From Pseudomonas fulva NBRC 16637 = DSM 17717 (lineage in GTDB: Bacteria; Pseudomonadota; Gammaproteobacteria; Pseudomonadales; Pseudomonadaceae), in the NCBI RefSeq assembly GCF_000730565.1, contig NZ_BBIQ01000001.1, forward strand, positions 62,001 through 126,000: 64,000 bases of DNA, read 5' to 3'. Below, one piece after another: positions 54,133 through 64,000 of this stretch (the stretch's first letter is position 1; every line of letters starts with the position of its first letter). The notes under the pieces are model-generated. The model searched no databases and was not told the DNA's origin. It saw nothing but the letters and a program-made list of their open reading frames with translations. A program made the position numbers and the translations under genes.

Positions 54133-56241
54133 CTACGTACGCATGCGGGTGATGCGAACTACACCAGTCAGGGTACGCAGCTTCTTGATCACACGCGCCA
54201 GGTGCACGCGGTCGTGCACGCTGACCACCAGTTGGACCACGCTGATACGGCCGTCGCGTTCGTCCATGCTGATCTTCTCGATGTTGCCATCGGCCGCGTT
54301 GACGCTGCTGGCCAGCAAGGCGATCAGGCCGCGCTGGTGCTCCAGCTCTACGCGCAATTCGACGTTGAATTCGCCAGTGATGTCCTTGGCCCAGGAAAGC
54401 TGGACGCATTTCTCGGGATTGTGACGAATTTCACTGATGTTTCGGCAGTTCTCAAGGTGCACGACCATACCCTTGCCCGCCGAAAGGTGGCCCACGATCG
54501 GGTCGCCCGGAATCGGCGTACAACACTTGGCATAGCTGAGCACCAGGCCTTCGGTGCCGCGAATCGCCAGCGGGCCTTCAGGGGCCGGCAGTTGCTCGCC
54601 TTCTGCAGACAGCAGGCGGCGAGCGACCACGTAGGCCATGCGGTTGCCCAGCCCGATGTCTTCGAGCAGGTCTTCGATCAACTCCAGGCGGTATTCGCTG
54701 AGGATGGCCTGCACGCGCTCGCGCGGAATCTGTTCCAGCGCGCTGTCGAAACCGGTCAGCACCTTGTTGAGCAGCCGCTCGCCCAGGCTGATGGATTCGG
54801 AGCGGCGCTGCTGCTTGAGCGCATGGCGAATATGTGTGCGCGCTTTGCCGGTGACCACGAAATTGAGCCAGGCCGGATTGGGTCGGGCCCCTGGTGCGCT
54901 GACGATCTCTACCGTCGAGCCACTCTGCAACGGCTCGGAGAGCGGTGCCAGGCGCCGGTTGATACGGCAAGCGATGCAGCTGTTGCCGACGTCGGTGTGC
55001 ACCGCGTAGGCGAAGTCCACGGCAGTGGAGCCCTTGGGCAGCTCCATGATGCGGCCTTTGGGCGTGAAAACGTAAACCTCGTCCGGGAACAGGTCGATCT
55101 TGACGCTCTCGATGAACTCCAGCGAGTTGCCTGCACGCTGCTGCAATTCAAGTATGCCTTTGACCCACTGCCTGGCACGGGCATGGTTGCCCTTGGGCTG
55201 CTCATCCCCATTGGCCTTGTACAGCCAGTGCGCAGCGATACCGTTGTTGGCCATCTCTTCCATTTCGCGCGTACGGATCTGGATTTCGATGGGCACGCCG
55301 TGCATGCCGAACAAGGTGGTGTGCAACGACTGGTAGCCGTTGGCCTTGGGAATGGCGATGTAGTCCTTGAACCGCCCTGGCAGCGGCTTGTACAGGTTGT
55401 GTACGGCACCGAGGACGCGGTAGCAGGTATCGACCTTGTCGACGATGATGCGGAAGGCATACACGTCCATGATCTCGTTGAAGGCGCGACGCTTGCCGCG
55501 CATCTTCTTGTAGATGCCATAGAGGTGTTTTTGTCGACCACTGATCTCGCCTTCGATACCGTCGGCAGCCAGGCAGTTGGCCAGCGACTGCTCGATCTTG
55601 GCGACGATTTCCTTGCGGTTGCCCCGTGCACTCTTGACGGCGCGATGGATCAGCGACGAGCGCATCGGGTGCATGGCCTTGAAGCCAAGGTCTTCGAACT
55701 CGACGCGTACCGTGTGCATCCCCAGGCGGTTGGCGATGGGTGCGTAGATCTCGAGGGTTTCCTTGGCGATCCGGCGCCGTTTCTCGCCGGACAGCACTTC
55801 CAGGGTGCGCATGTTGTGCAGGCGGTCGGCCAGCTTGACCAGGATCACGCGAATGTCGCGTGCCATGGCCATGGCCATCTTCTGGAAGTTCTCGGCTTGC
55901 GCCTCGGCCTTGGTTTCGAAGTTCATCTGGGTCAGCTTGCTGACCCCGTCCACCAGCTCGGCAACCGTCTCGCCAAATTGCTGGCTGAGGGCTTCCTTGG
56001 CAATACCAGTGTCTTCGATCACGTCATGGAGCATGGCCGCCATCAGGCTTTGATGGTCCATGTGCATGTCGGCAAGGATGCTGGCCACGGCCAGCGGGTG
56101 CGTCACGTAGGGCTCACCGCTGCGACGACGTTGCCCATCGTGCGCCTGTTCGGCGTAGAAGTAGGCGCGCCGTACCAGGTTGACCTGTTCGGGGCCTAGG
56201 TAAGTCGACAGCCGTTCGGCCAAGGCCTCTATACCCGGCAT
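54133..56241 (-). CDS. spoT: Bifunctional (p)ppGpp synthase/hydrolase SpoT
   Basis: 702 residues, the normal SpoT length. The HD hydrolase domain is intact ([24 protein letters not shown]), followed by a synthetase domain ([18 protein letters not shown]), TGS ([14 protein letters not shown]), and C-terminal helical and ACT regions. The intact HD motif favours strong hydrolase activity. It controls the stringent response, with rpoZ 59 bp upstream on the same strand, and ridA downstream. Confidence 0.97.
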   Translation of the reverse strand: MPGIEALAERLSTYLGPEQVNLVRRAYFYAEQAHDGQRRRSGEPYVTHPLAVASILADMHMDHQSLMAAMLHDVIEDTGIAKEALSQQFGETVAELVDGVSKLTQMNFETKAEAQAENFQKMAMAMARDIRVILVKLADRLHNMRTLEVLSGEKRRRIAKETLEIYAPIANRLGMHTVRVEFEDLGFKAMHPMRSSLIHRAVKSARGNRKEIVAKIEQSLANCLAADGIEGEISGRQKHLYGIYKKMRGKRRAFNEIMDVYAFRIIVDKVDTCYRVLGAVHNLYKPLPGRFKDYIAIPKANGYQSLHTTLFGMHGVPIEIQIRTREMEEMANNGIAAHWLYKANGDEQPKGNHARARQWVKGILELQQRAGNSLEFIESVKIDLFPDEVYVFTPKGRIMELPKGSTAVDFAYAVHTDVGNSCIACRINRRLAPLSEPLQSGSTVEIVSAPGARPNPAWLNFVVTGKARTHIRHALKQQRRSESISLGERLLNKVLTGFDSALEQIPRERVQAILSEYRLELIEDLLEDIGLGNRMAYVVARRLLSAEGEQLPAPEGPLAIRGTEGLVLSYAKCCTPIPGDPIVGHLSAGKGMVVHLENCRNISEIRHNPEKCVQLSWAKDITGEFNVELRVELEHQRGLIALLASSVNAADGNIEKISMDERDGRISVVQLVVSVHDRVHLARVIKKLRTLTGVVRITRMRT

Positions 56242-56300
56242 GGCTTAGCCTCCTGCCGAGATAGGGGGCCTTGCGCCTCGCGACGTCGACCGGGCATCAA

Positions 56301-56564
56301 TCAGACAGCCTCGTTCGACTCGTCCTCGAACGCGGCAAAGACCGGATCCTCGGTGACAATTTCTTCAGCGGCGATGAATTCGTTGGTCACGATGCCTTCG
56401 GCGATTTCGCGCAGGGCGACGACGGTAGGCTTGTCGTTTTCCCATGCAACGCGTGGCTCTTTACCGCCGGTCGCCAGCTGGCGAGCGCGCTTGGTCGAGA
56501 GCATGACCAGCTCAAAACGGTTATCCACGTGTTCCAGGCAGTCTTCAACAGTTACGCGGGCCAT
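56301..56564 (-). CDS. rpoZ: RNA polymerase omega subunit
   Basis: 87 residues from ATG 56564: [19 protein letters not shown] and [13 protein letters not shown] are the omega signature. It aids assembly of RNA polymerase and binds ppGpp, fitting its place before spoT. In many gammaproteobacteria gmk lies directly before rpoZ; here three other genes intervene, so rpoZ needs its own promoter in the 237-bp gap 56565-56801. Confidence 0.96.
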   Translation of the reverse strand: MARVTVEDCLEHVDNRFELVMLSTKRARQLATGGKEPRVAWENDKPTVVALREIAEGIVTNEFIAAEEIVTEDPVFAAFEDESNEAV

Positions 56565-56801
56565 GGTCTTCCTCAGTAGCAAATGCGGTAGGCGTGCAGC
56601 CCATTAGTGGGCAGGCGGACTCGATAGTATAAAAATTCACCAGCCAATAGGGAAGCGCTGTTTTGTCGAGCGTCGCCGTGCGGTGCGGTGCGAATCATTC
56701 AGGTACTTCGATGCATGTCCGCGTTTGCCAGGCCTGATCATACTGCTGGAACGCAGTGCAAGGACCGCCATAGACGCCTTGCAATGGCCCTGACAATAAC
56801 C
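56565..56801. promoter_or_regulatory. Gap upstream of rpoZ
   Basis: 237 bp between the start of rpoZ and the end of the LysR gene on the same strand. It should hold the rpoZ-spoT promoter; an AT-rich patch (GATAGTATAAAAATTCACC) lies near 56621-56639. I see no other element. Confidence 0.4.
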
Positions 56802-57674
56802 TCAGAGCATTGCGTCACGCAACCGTGGGGTGAGCTCCTCGAAGAGGGTCTGCACCGAGCGCAGCGCGCGGCAGTCCGGTCGGGTCAAGAGCCACAACTG
56901 GGTGTCGCAACCCGGCAACGGCCCGCTGAGTGCATCGACCCCTGGCAGGCTATGCACCATGTAGTCCGGCAGCGCTGCCACGCCCAGGCCAGCGGTGACC
57001 AGTTGGGCAATGGTGGACATACCGCTGCACTGGTAGCGCGGGCTCAGGCCAGGGTGTTGCTGGTTGCGCCAGACCACCGTCGGATGGTCCTGCATGGCGT
57101 CATCCGGCGCGATCCATGGCACCGCGCTGGCGCTTTCACCGAGGCGGTCGCGCCAATGGGGTTGGCCGCATATCACATAGGAAGTCGAACCCAGGTTGCG
57201 CCCCACCAGGTGCTCGGGCGGCGTGTTGGTCAGGCGCAGGGCGATGTCTGCGTCTCGCCGGCTGAGGTTGGCGAACACATTGGAGGTGCCCATCTCCAGC
57301 GACAGCGCGGGGTAATTCTGCATGAAGTCGGCCAGTGCAGGCAGCAGCAGGCTGTGCATGACGGCCTCCGTGCAGGTCAGCCGCACGGTACCACTGACGA
57401 CCTGTTCACCGCTGGTCATGGCAATGCGCGCCGCCTCGAGTGCCTGTTCTGCGCGCTCGGCCTGCTCGGCCAGGGCCTGTGCAGTGTCGGTGGGCAAGTA
57501 GCCTTTGCGGCTCTTGACGAACAGGGCCGTGCCCAGCGCTGATTCCAGGCGACGTATCGACCGGAAAACGGTCGACACGTCCACCTTGAGCAACTCGGCC
57601 GCCTTGGCCAGAGAGCGCCCGCGTTCCAACGCCAGGACCAGCGAAAGGTCGGCATGGGTAATTTGATATTGCAT
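56802..57674 (-). CDS. LysR-family transcriptional regulator
   Basis: 290 residues from ATG 57674; the frame reaches 57941 but the extra N-terminal part is unlike any LysR. HTH (ITHADLSLVLALERGRSLAKAAELLKVDVSTVFRSIRRLE) and an effector domain (LGVAALPDYMVHSLPGVD) are complete. It is divergent from a glutamine-synthetase-like gene and likely regulates it and the permease. Ligand unknown; polyamine or amino acid is a guess from the neighbour genes. Confidence 0.9.
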   Translation of the reverse strand: MQYQITHADLSLVLALERGRSLAKAAELLKVDVSTVFRSIRRLESALGTALFVKSRKGYLPTDTAQALAEQAERAEQALEAARIAMTSGEQVVSGTVRLTCTEAVMHSLLLPALADFMQNYPALSLEMGTSNVFANLSRRDADIALRLTNTPPEHLVGRNLGSTSYVICGQPHWRDRLGESASAVPWIAPDDAMQDHPTVVWRNQQHPGLSPRYQCSGMSTIAQLVTAGLGVAALPDYMVHSLPGVDALSGPLPGCDTQLWLLTRPDCRALRSVQTLFEELTPRLRDAML

Positions 57675-57880
57675 CGGTGCACGCTCTCGTTGCCGAATTG
57701 CCAATGTCTGTTGCGTCAGGGCCATTTTATAGTGAAACGACCCCCGGGAATCAATGCGCCCGCTGCGGTTACCGATCCCCACGATGGGAAAGTGAAAACA
57801 ACAACAGCTGCAACCATCGTCGCCTACCAGGCGCCAGCCGTCTCTCCACATCGCCGCAGCCAAGCAAAGGATGTACAGCC

Positions 57881-59263
57881 ATGACGTCGCTAGCCCCGTG
57901 CGCCCGCTTCTCACGCGAGATGAATGACTTCCTGCAGGCACACCCCGACACCCAATACGTCGACTTGCTGATTGCCGATATGAATGGAGTCGTGCGTGGC
58001 AAGCGCATCGAGCGGGCGAGCTTGCACAAGGTGTATGAGCGAGGTATCAATCTGCCAGCATCGCTGTTTGCGCTCGACATCAACGGCGCTACCGTGGAAA
58101 GCACTGGACTGGGCCTGGACATGGGCGATGCCGATCGCATCTGCCACCCCATTGCCGGTACGCTTGCGCATGAACCTTGGCAGAAGCGCCCCACCGCCCA
58201 GTTGCTCATGACCATGCACGAACTGGACGGCCAGCCGTTCTTCGCCGATCCGCGCGAAGTCTTGCGTCAGGTCGTGGGCCGGTTCGAAGCGCTTGGCCTG
58301 ACCCTGCGCGTTGCATTGGCGCTCGAGTTTTACCTGATCGATCAGGACAACCTCAATGGGCGACCGCAGCCGCCGCGCTCGCCGTTGTCCGGAAAGCGTG
58401 CGCATTCGACCCAGGCCTACTTCATCGACGACCTGGACGAGTACGCCGACTGTTTGCAGGACATCCTCCAAGCGGCAAAGGCCCAAGGCTTGCCTGTCGA
58501 TGCCATCGTCAAGGAAAGCGCGCCTGCGCAGTTCAAGGTCAATCTGCATCACGTGGCCGACCCTCTGAAAGCCTGTGATCAAGCGATCCTGCTCAAGCGC
58601 CTGATCAAGAACGTTGCCTACGACCATGAAATGGACACGACATTCATGGCCAAGCCCTATCCCGATCAGGCGGGCAATGGTCTGCATGTTCACCTGTCGC
58701 TTGTAGAAAAACACAGCGGCAAGAACCTCTTTGCAAGCGACGAACCGCTCAGGTGCGAAGCGCTGCGCCATGCCATCGGCGGTGTACTGGAGACACTTCC
58801 CGCGTCGATGGCCTTCCTGTGCCCGAACATCAATTCGTATCGCAGGTTCGGCGCCCAGTTCAATGTACCAAACGCCCCAGGCTGGGGCTTGGATAACCGT
58901 ACCGTGGCCCTGCGTGTGCCCACAGAAAACAGCCACAGCGCCCGCCTGGAACATCGCGTGGCAGGTGCAGACGCCAACCCTTACCTGACGCTTGCGGTGA
59001 TTCTTGCTGGCGTTCACCATGGCCTGACCCATCAGATCGAGCCGCAGGCGCCCATTGAAGGCAATGCCTTCGAGCAACTGGAACAGAGCCTTGCGAACAA
59101 CCTGCGCGACGCGCTGCGCGCGCTGGAAGACAGCGAAGTGCTCAAGCGGTACATCAGTGCGCATTACATCGATATCTTCGTGGCCTGCAAGGACAGCGAG
59201 CTGGCCGAATTCGAGGTGTCGATTTCCGACCTCGAATACAACTGGTACCTGCACACCGTGTAG
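57881..59263 (+). CDS. Glutamine synthetase-like enzyme, probably gamma-glutamylpolyamine synthetase
   Basis: 460 residues from ATG 57881 with AAAGGA upstream. It has the GS beta-grasp and catalytic domains: MNGVVRGKRI, LALEFYLID, NGLHVHLSL and the ATP/glutamate region RVPTENSHSARLEHRVAGADANPYL. Sequence features and size fit the PuuA/PauA branch, which joins glutamate to putrescine or other amines, rather than GlnA. It precedes a permease and is divergent from a LysR gene, forming a small amine-use cassette. Substrate is inferred. Confidence 0.85.
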   Translation: MTSLAPCARFSREMNDFLQAHPDTQYVDLLIADMNGVVRGKRIERASLHKVYERGINLPASLFALDINGATVESTGLGLDMGDADRICHPIAGTLAHEPWQKRPTAQLLMTMHELDGQPFFADPREVLRQVVGRFEALGLTLRVALALEFYLIDQDNLNGRPQPPRSPLSGKRAHSTQAYFIDDLDEYADCLQDILQAAKAQGLPVDAIVKESAPAQFKVNLHHVADPLKACDQAILLKRLIKNVAYDHEMDTTFMAKPYPDQAGNGLHVHLSLVEKHSGKNLFASDEPLRCEALRHAIGGVLETLPASMAFLCPNINSYRRFGAQFNVPNAPGWGLDNRTVALRVPTENSHSARLEHRVAGADANPYLTLAVILAGVHHGLTHQIEPQAPIEGNAFEQLEQSLANNLRDALRALEDSEVLKRYISAHYIDIFVACKDSELAEFEVSISDLEYNWYLHTV

Positions 59264-59372
59264 CGCCAAGGCGCCTGCATGAAGCCAGGGGAAGGTTTTG
59301 CAGCGGGCTCTGAGTGGGCAGGCCTTGGCGAGAGGCTTGTTAAAAACAATTCCAACACTACGGCTGATATTC

Positions 59373-60914
59373 ATGAGCGATTACACAGAAGCCGGCCGCC
59401 CACCCGATGTGGCGGCTGGCGAAAGCATCCAACAGGGTGGCAAGGGCCTGGCCAAAGGCCGGTTAGGGCTGTTGGCCAGCGTGGTGCTGGGCATCTCCAC
59501 CATCGCCCCGGTCTACACCCTTACCGGCGCCTTGGGCCCGACCGTGCGCGAGGTCGGCGCTCACCTGCCGGCGGTGTTCATCGTCGGGTTCCTGCCCATG
59601 CTGCTGGTCGCCCTGGGCTATCGCGAGCTGAATTCGGCCGAGCCGGACAGCGGTACGTCGTTCACCTGGTCGGCGCGAGCCTTCGGCCCGATGATTGGAT
59701 GGATCGGCGGTTGGGGGCTGGTGGTGGCGACCACCATCGTGCTGTCGAACCTGGCCGGTGTGGCAGTGGACTTTTTCTACCTGTTCCTCGGCCAGATCAC
59801 AGGCAACCCTGGACTGGCGGCGCTTGCCGACAACTTGCTGATCAATATCGTGACCTGTTGCGTGTTCATCGCCTTGGCCGTGTGGATCTGTTGCCGGGGC
59901 ATGACCACGACCATGACCGTGCAGTACGGTCTGGTGGCGTTGCAACTGCTGGTACTGGTTGGTTTCGCCTTCGCAGCATTCGGCGAAACGACGGCGCCAC
60001 CGCCCCTGGCATTCGATTTCGCCTGGTTCAACCCGTTCGGGGTCGAATCCTTCTCGGCGTTCGCCGCCGGGCTGTCGTTGTCGATCTTCATTTTCTGGGG
60101 CTGGGACGTATGCCTGACCGTCAGTGAAGAATCGGTAGGCAGCGAAGAGGTTCCGGGCAAGGCGGCCACCTGGACCGTGTTGTTGATTCTGGGGCTGTAC
60201 TTGCTGACGGCCATTGCCACGTTGCAGTTCGCCGGCATCAGCGAGTCGGGGCTGGGCCTGAACAACCCGCGCATCCAGGAAAACGTGTTCGCCCATCTGG
60301 CCGGCCCGGTCATGGGGCCGCTGGCGATCCTGATGTCCATCGCGGTACTGGCCAGCACCGCTGCTTCCCTGCAATCGACCTTCGTTTCGCCTGCGCGCAC
60401 CTTGCTTGCCATGGGCTATTACGGGGCGGTACCGCAGAAGTTTGCCAAGGTCTGCCCGCGCTCGCAGACGCCGCGTTACGCCACGGTATGCGCCGGGGTG
60501 GCCGCCGGGCTGTTCTACGTCACCATGCGCACGCTCAGCGAAAACGTACTGGCCGACACCATCACCGCCCTGGGCATGATGATCTGCTTCTATTACTCAC
60601 TCACGGCGTTCGCCTGCGTCTGGTATTTCCGCAGCAGCCTGTTCGGCAGCCTTCGGCATTTGCTCATGCGCGGGCTATGCCCTTTGGTGGGCGGTGTCAT
60701 CCTGTCGGTGATCTTCGTGCGCACAGCCATCGACAGCGCCTCGCCGGACTTCGGCAGTGGCTCGCACGTCGGCGGGGTCGGGCTGGTCTTCGTGATCGCG
60801 GGGATTATTTCCGTCCTGGGGATCGTGCTGATGCTGATGTCCCGGCTGCGAGCCCCCGCCTACTTCCTGGGAGCCACGCTGCGTCAGCACGCTACCTTGC
60901 CGTTGCGGGACTGA
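59373..60914 (+). CDS. APC-family amino acid/amine permease
   Basis: 513 residues from ATG 59373. About 12 membrane helices; APC motifs include LGLLASVVLGISTIAPVYTLTGALGP and, in helix 6, SIFIFWGWDVCLTVSEE. It imports an amino acid or amine by proton symport. It follows the glutamine-synthetase-like gene by 109 bp on the same strand, so the enzyme's substrate is probably what it carries. Confidence 0.88.
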   Translation: MSDYTEAGRPPDVAAGESIQQGGKGLAKGRLGLLASVVLGISTIAPVYTLTGALGPTVREVGAHLPAVFIVGFLPMLLVALGYRELNSAEPDSGTSFTWSARAFGPMIGWIGGWGLVVATTIVLSNLAGVAVDFFYLFLGQITGNPGLAALADNLLINIVTCCVFIALAVWICCRGMTTTMTVQYGLVALQLLVLVGFAFAAFGETTAPPPLAFDFAWFNPFGVESFSAFAAGLSLSIFIFWGWDVCLTVSEESVGSEEVPGKAATWTVLLILGLYLLTAIATLQFAGISESGLGLNNPRIQENVFAHLAGPVMGPLAILMSIAVLASTAASLQSTFVSPARTLLAMGYYGAVPQKFAKVCPRSQTPRYATVCAGVAAGLFYVTMRTLSENVLADTITALGMMICFYYSLTAFACVWYFRSSLFGSLRHLLMRGLCPLVGGVILSVIFVRTAIDSASPDFGSGSHVGGVGLVFVIAGIISVLGIVLMLMSRLRAPAYFLGATLRQHATLPLRD

Positions 60915-60952
60915 CCAGGGCCACTACCTGCGACGTGCAGAAGATTGCGCGA

Positions 60953-60971
60953 GGGCCTTCCGGAAGGCCCG
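60953..60971. terminator. Palindrome between permease and gmk
   Basis: GGGCCTTCCGGAAGGCCC with additional GCGC flanks forms a strong hairpin between the convergent permease and gmk genes; no T-run. Confidence 0.5.
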
Positions 60972-60977
60972 CGCGCG

Positions 60978-62475
<1,498 letters not shown>

Positions 62476-62700
62476 GGGGGTACCTCGCGTAAAGATTGGA
62501 CATGGCAGCCTGCTGGCTGCGAGGCGCAGGATTGTAGCGCACTGGGGCCTTGCGACCCAATGCGCCAGTGCGCCTGAGCGACGGACAGGACCGTCGCAAA
62601 TGCAGGCGCGCACGACCGTCAGCGACGATAGGCGTGTCCTCACTAGGCTACGGGCTCTATAATGCCTGCCAGATTCAATGTCCCAGTACAGGTATCCCAG

Positions 62701-63423
62701 ATGAAACGTCCAAGTGGTCGCGCCGCCGATCAGCTCCGCTCGATCCGCATCACCCGCAACTACACCAAGCACGCCGAAGGGTCGGTACTGGTCGAGTTCG
62801 GTGACACGAAAGTCATCTGCACGGTCAGCGTGGAAAACGGCGTGCCGCGCTTTCTCAAAGGCCAGGGCCAAGGTTGGTTGACCGCCGAATACGGCATGCT
62901 GCCGCGCTCGACGGGCGAACGTAACCAACGCGAAGCCAGCCGTGGCAAGCAAGGCGGTCGCACGCTGGAGATCCAGCGCCTGATCGGCCGCTCACTGCGC
63001 GCAGCGCTGGACATGAGCAAGCTCGGTGACATTACGCTGTACATCGATTGCGATGTCATCCAGGCCGATGGCGGCACCCGTACAGCCTCCATCACCGGTG
63101 CCATGGTTGCCGTCTGTGATGCCTTGGCCGTGATCAAGAAGCGTGGTGGCCTGAAGGCGGGCAACCCGCTCAAGCACATGATCGCCGCCGTGTCGGTGGG
63201 CATGTATCAGGGTGAAGCGGTGCTCGACCTGGACTACCTGGAGGACTCGGCAGCCGAAACCGACCTGAACGTGGTCATGACCAGCGCTGGCGGTTTCATC
63301 GAGGTGCAGGGTACGGCAGAAGGTGCGCCGTTCCAGCCAGAAGACTTCAACGCCATGCTCGCCCTGGCGCAGAAGGGCATGGACGAGATCTTCCAGCTGC
63401 AGCAAGCCGCGCTGGCAGACTGA
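62701..63423 (+). CDS. rph: Ribonuclease PH
   Basis: 240 residues from ATG 62701. RNase PH fold: [60 protein letters not shown] and [19 protein letters not shown]. It trims tRNA 3' ends by phosphorolysis. Length is normal and the C-terminus looks intact, unlike the frameshifted E. coli K-12 gene. The 225-bp gap with yicC carries both promoters. Confidence 0.97.
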   Translation: MKRPSGRAADQLRSIRITRNYTKHAEGSVLVEFGDTKVICTVSVENGVPRFLKGQGQGWLTAEYGMLPRSTGERNQREASRGKQGGRTLEIQRLIGRSLRAALDMSKLGDITLYIDCDVIQADGGTRTASITGAMVAVCDALAVIKKRGGLKAGNPLKHMIAAVSVGMYQGEAVLDLDYLEDSAAETDLNVVMTSAGGFIEVQGTAEGAPFQPEDFNAMLALAQKGMDEIFQLQQAALAD

Positions 63424-63445
63424 ACCTGATCAGGAGGGTGCAGGC

Positions 63446-63814
63446 ATGACCGATCCGAATATTTCGATCATCCCGCCCAGTGCCGAGGTCAGGCAGTGGG
63501 CGATGCTCTGTCACCTTTCCGCGCTCCTTGGCCTGGTGATCCCGCTCGGGCACCTGCTGGGGCCGTTGGTGCTGTGGCACCTCAAGCGCGAGCAGGACCC
63601 GTTCATCGATGCGCAGGGCAAGGAAGCGCTGAATTTCCAGATCAGCGTGACCGTGGCAGGGTTCATCTGCCTGCTGCTGATATTCGTGGTGATCGGGCTG
63701 GTGCTGTTTGCCGTGCTGTCAGTGGCGGTGATGATTCTGATCGTCATCGCTGCGGTACGCGCCAACGAAGGCAAGCCTTACCGCTACCCGATGATCTGGC
63801 GGCCGATCAAATAG
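63446..63814 (+). CDS. DUF4870 membrane protein
   Basis: 122 residues, ATG at 63446 with a strong AGGAGGGTG. Three hydrophobic segments (WAMLCHLSALLGLVIPLGHLLGPLVLW; FICLLLIFVVIGLVLFAVLSVAVMILIVIAA) and the NFQISV motif place it in DUF4870 (Tic20-like). Function unknown. It is 22 bp after rph on the same strand and may be cotranscribed. Confidence 0.88.
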   Translation: MTDPNISIIPPSAEVRQWAMLCHLSALLGLVIPLGHLLGPLVLWHLKREQDPFIDAQGKEALNFQISVTVAGFICLLLIFVVIGLVLFAVLSVAVMILIVIAAVRANEGKPYRYPMIWRPIK

Positions 63815-63817
63815 CCA

Positions 63818-63842
63818 AGTGGGGCTGCAAGGCAGCCCCACT
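63818..63842. terminator. Bidirectional hairpin between DUF4870 gene and crc
   Basis: AGTGGGGCTGC, 3-nt loop, GCAGCCCCACT: an 11-bp perfect stem between convergent genes, no T-run on either side. Confidence 0.6.
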
Positions 63843-63848
63843 GGTTGT

Positions 63849-64000
63849 TCAGATAGTCAGCGTCCAGTCGTAGTCGACGATCAATGGCGCATGCTGGGAG
63901 AAGCGCGGCTGACGTGGCAAGCGCGCGTTGCGCACGAAGCGGCGCAGGCCTGGGGTGAGGATCTGGTAGTCGAACCGGTAGCCCAGGTTCAGCATTTCGG
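63849..64000 (-). CDS. crc: Catabolite repression control protein Crc, 3' end only
   Basis: Only the last 49 residues and stop are inside the window. They read NLGYRFDYQILTPGLR and end VDYDWTLTI, the exonuclease III-like C-terminus of Pseudomonas Crc, with the SQHAPLIVDYDW motif. Crc works with Hfq to block translation of catabolic mRNAs. Its place next to rph matches pseudomonad gene order. Confidence 0.9.
   Translation of the reverse strand, partial: EMLNLGYRFDYQILTPGLRRFVRNARLPRQPRFSQHAPLIVDYDWTLTI

Noticed and set aside
53729..54409. Longer ridA frame with 100 extra N-terminal residues
   Set aside because: The extra part lies inside the 3' end of spoT in another frame; the RidA family starts at 54109.
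54202..56199. 665-residue plus-strand frame opposite spoT
   Set aside because: Antisense to a complete SpoT gene; no domain, and composition typical of a shadow frame.
56521..56529. TTATCCACG inside rpoZ as a DnaA box
   Set aside because: Single isolated near-match without neighbours or unusual codon use; expected by chance.

Overview
The window is about 64 kb of gene-dense, GC-rich chromosomal DNA. Gene content and order (uvrD, zwf with an RpiR regulator, pycAB, aspA, purEK, pstSCAB-phoU, phoBR, ubiCA, rubredoxin system, recG-oxyR, exbBD-tonB, spoT-rpoZ, gmk, yicC, rph, crc) point to Pseudomonas, most likely the P. putida group. That assignment rests on remembered gene order and protein similarity, not on a database search. 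It is core chromosome: I see no rRNA or tRNA gene, insertion sequence, prophage or CRISPR array. The first gene (Kef-type antiporter) and the last (crc) are cut by the window edges.

Layout. 0-5.5 kb: antiporter, SMI1/KNR4 protein, a REP-type repeat pair, a Tim44-domain protein and UvrD. 5.5-13.1 kb: a small unknown gene, a glucose-6-phosphate dehydrogenase divergent from an RpiR/HexR-type regulator with a HexR-type operator between them, then a LysR regulator divergent from the two-subunit pyruvate carboxylase. Together these link hexose oxidation with anaplerosis. 13.1-21.9 kb: two GNAT acetyltransferases, a MocR-type regulator, a polyamine-binding protein with an acetylpolyamine deacetylase, an AraC regulator, and aspartase divergent from a LysR regulator. 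22-27.8 kb: purEK, small membrane and periplasmic proteins, a mutarotase, a thioesterase and an MFS transporter. 27.8-41.1 kb: the phosphate system. pstS, pstCAB-phoU and phoBR carry three Pho boxes (before pstS, between pstS and pstC, before phoB); a response regulator, an M23 peptidase and a CorC-like protein lie in between. 41-52 kb: ubiCA, rubredoxin and its reductase, HU, a YbaK-HDOD protein, recG-oxyR and exbB-exbD-tonB. 52-64 kb: SDR protein, lipoprotein, RidA, SpoT, RpoZ, a three-gene glutamine-synthetase-like/permease cassette lying between rpoZ and gmk, then YicC, Rph, a DUF4870 protein and the 3' end of crc.

The most unusual signal is inside the MocR-family gene (14373-15902). Its interdomain linker is encoded by a tandem run of DnaA-box-like 9-mers (TTATCCACA and one-mismatch variants), with starts 12, 24 and 12 bp apart, written in codons that are rare in such a genome (TTA, CTA, TCA, ACA). 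Two more perfect boxes lie 105 bp apart near the gene's 3' end. This looks like a protein-coding sequence that also serves as a DnaA-binding locus, possibly a titration or reactivation site. Other points of interest are the HexR operator at the zwf isozyme, the Pho box inside the pst cluster, a 12-bp inverted repeat that would pair with the oxyR start codon, and a cassette separating gmk from rpoZ.
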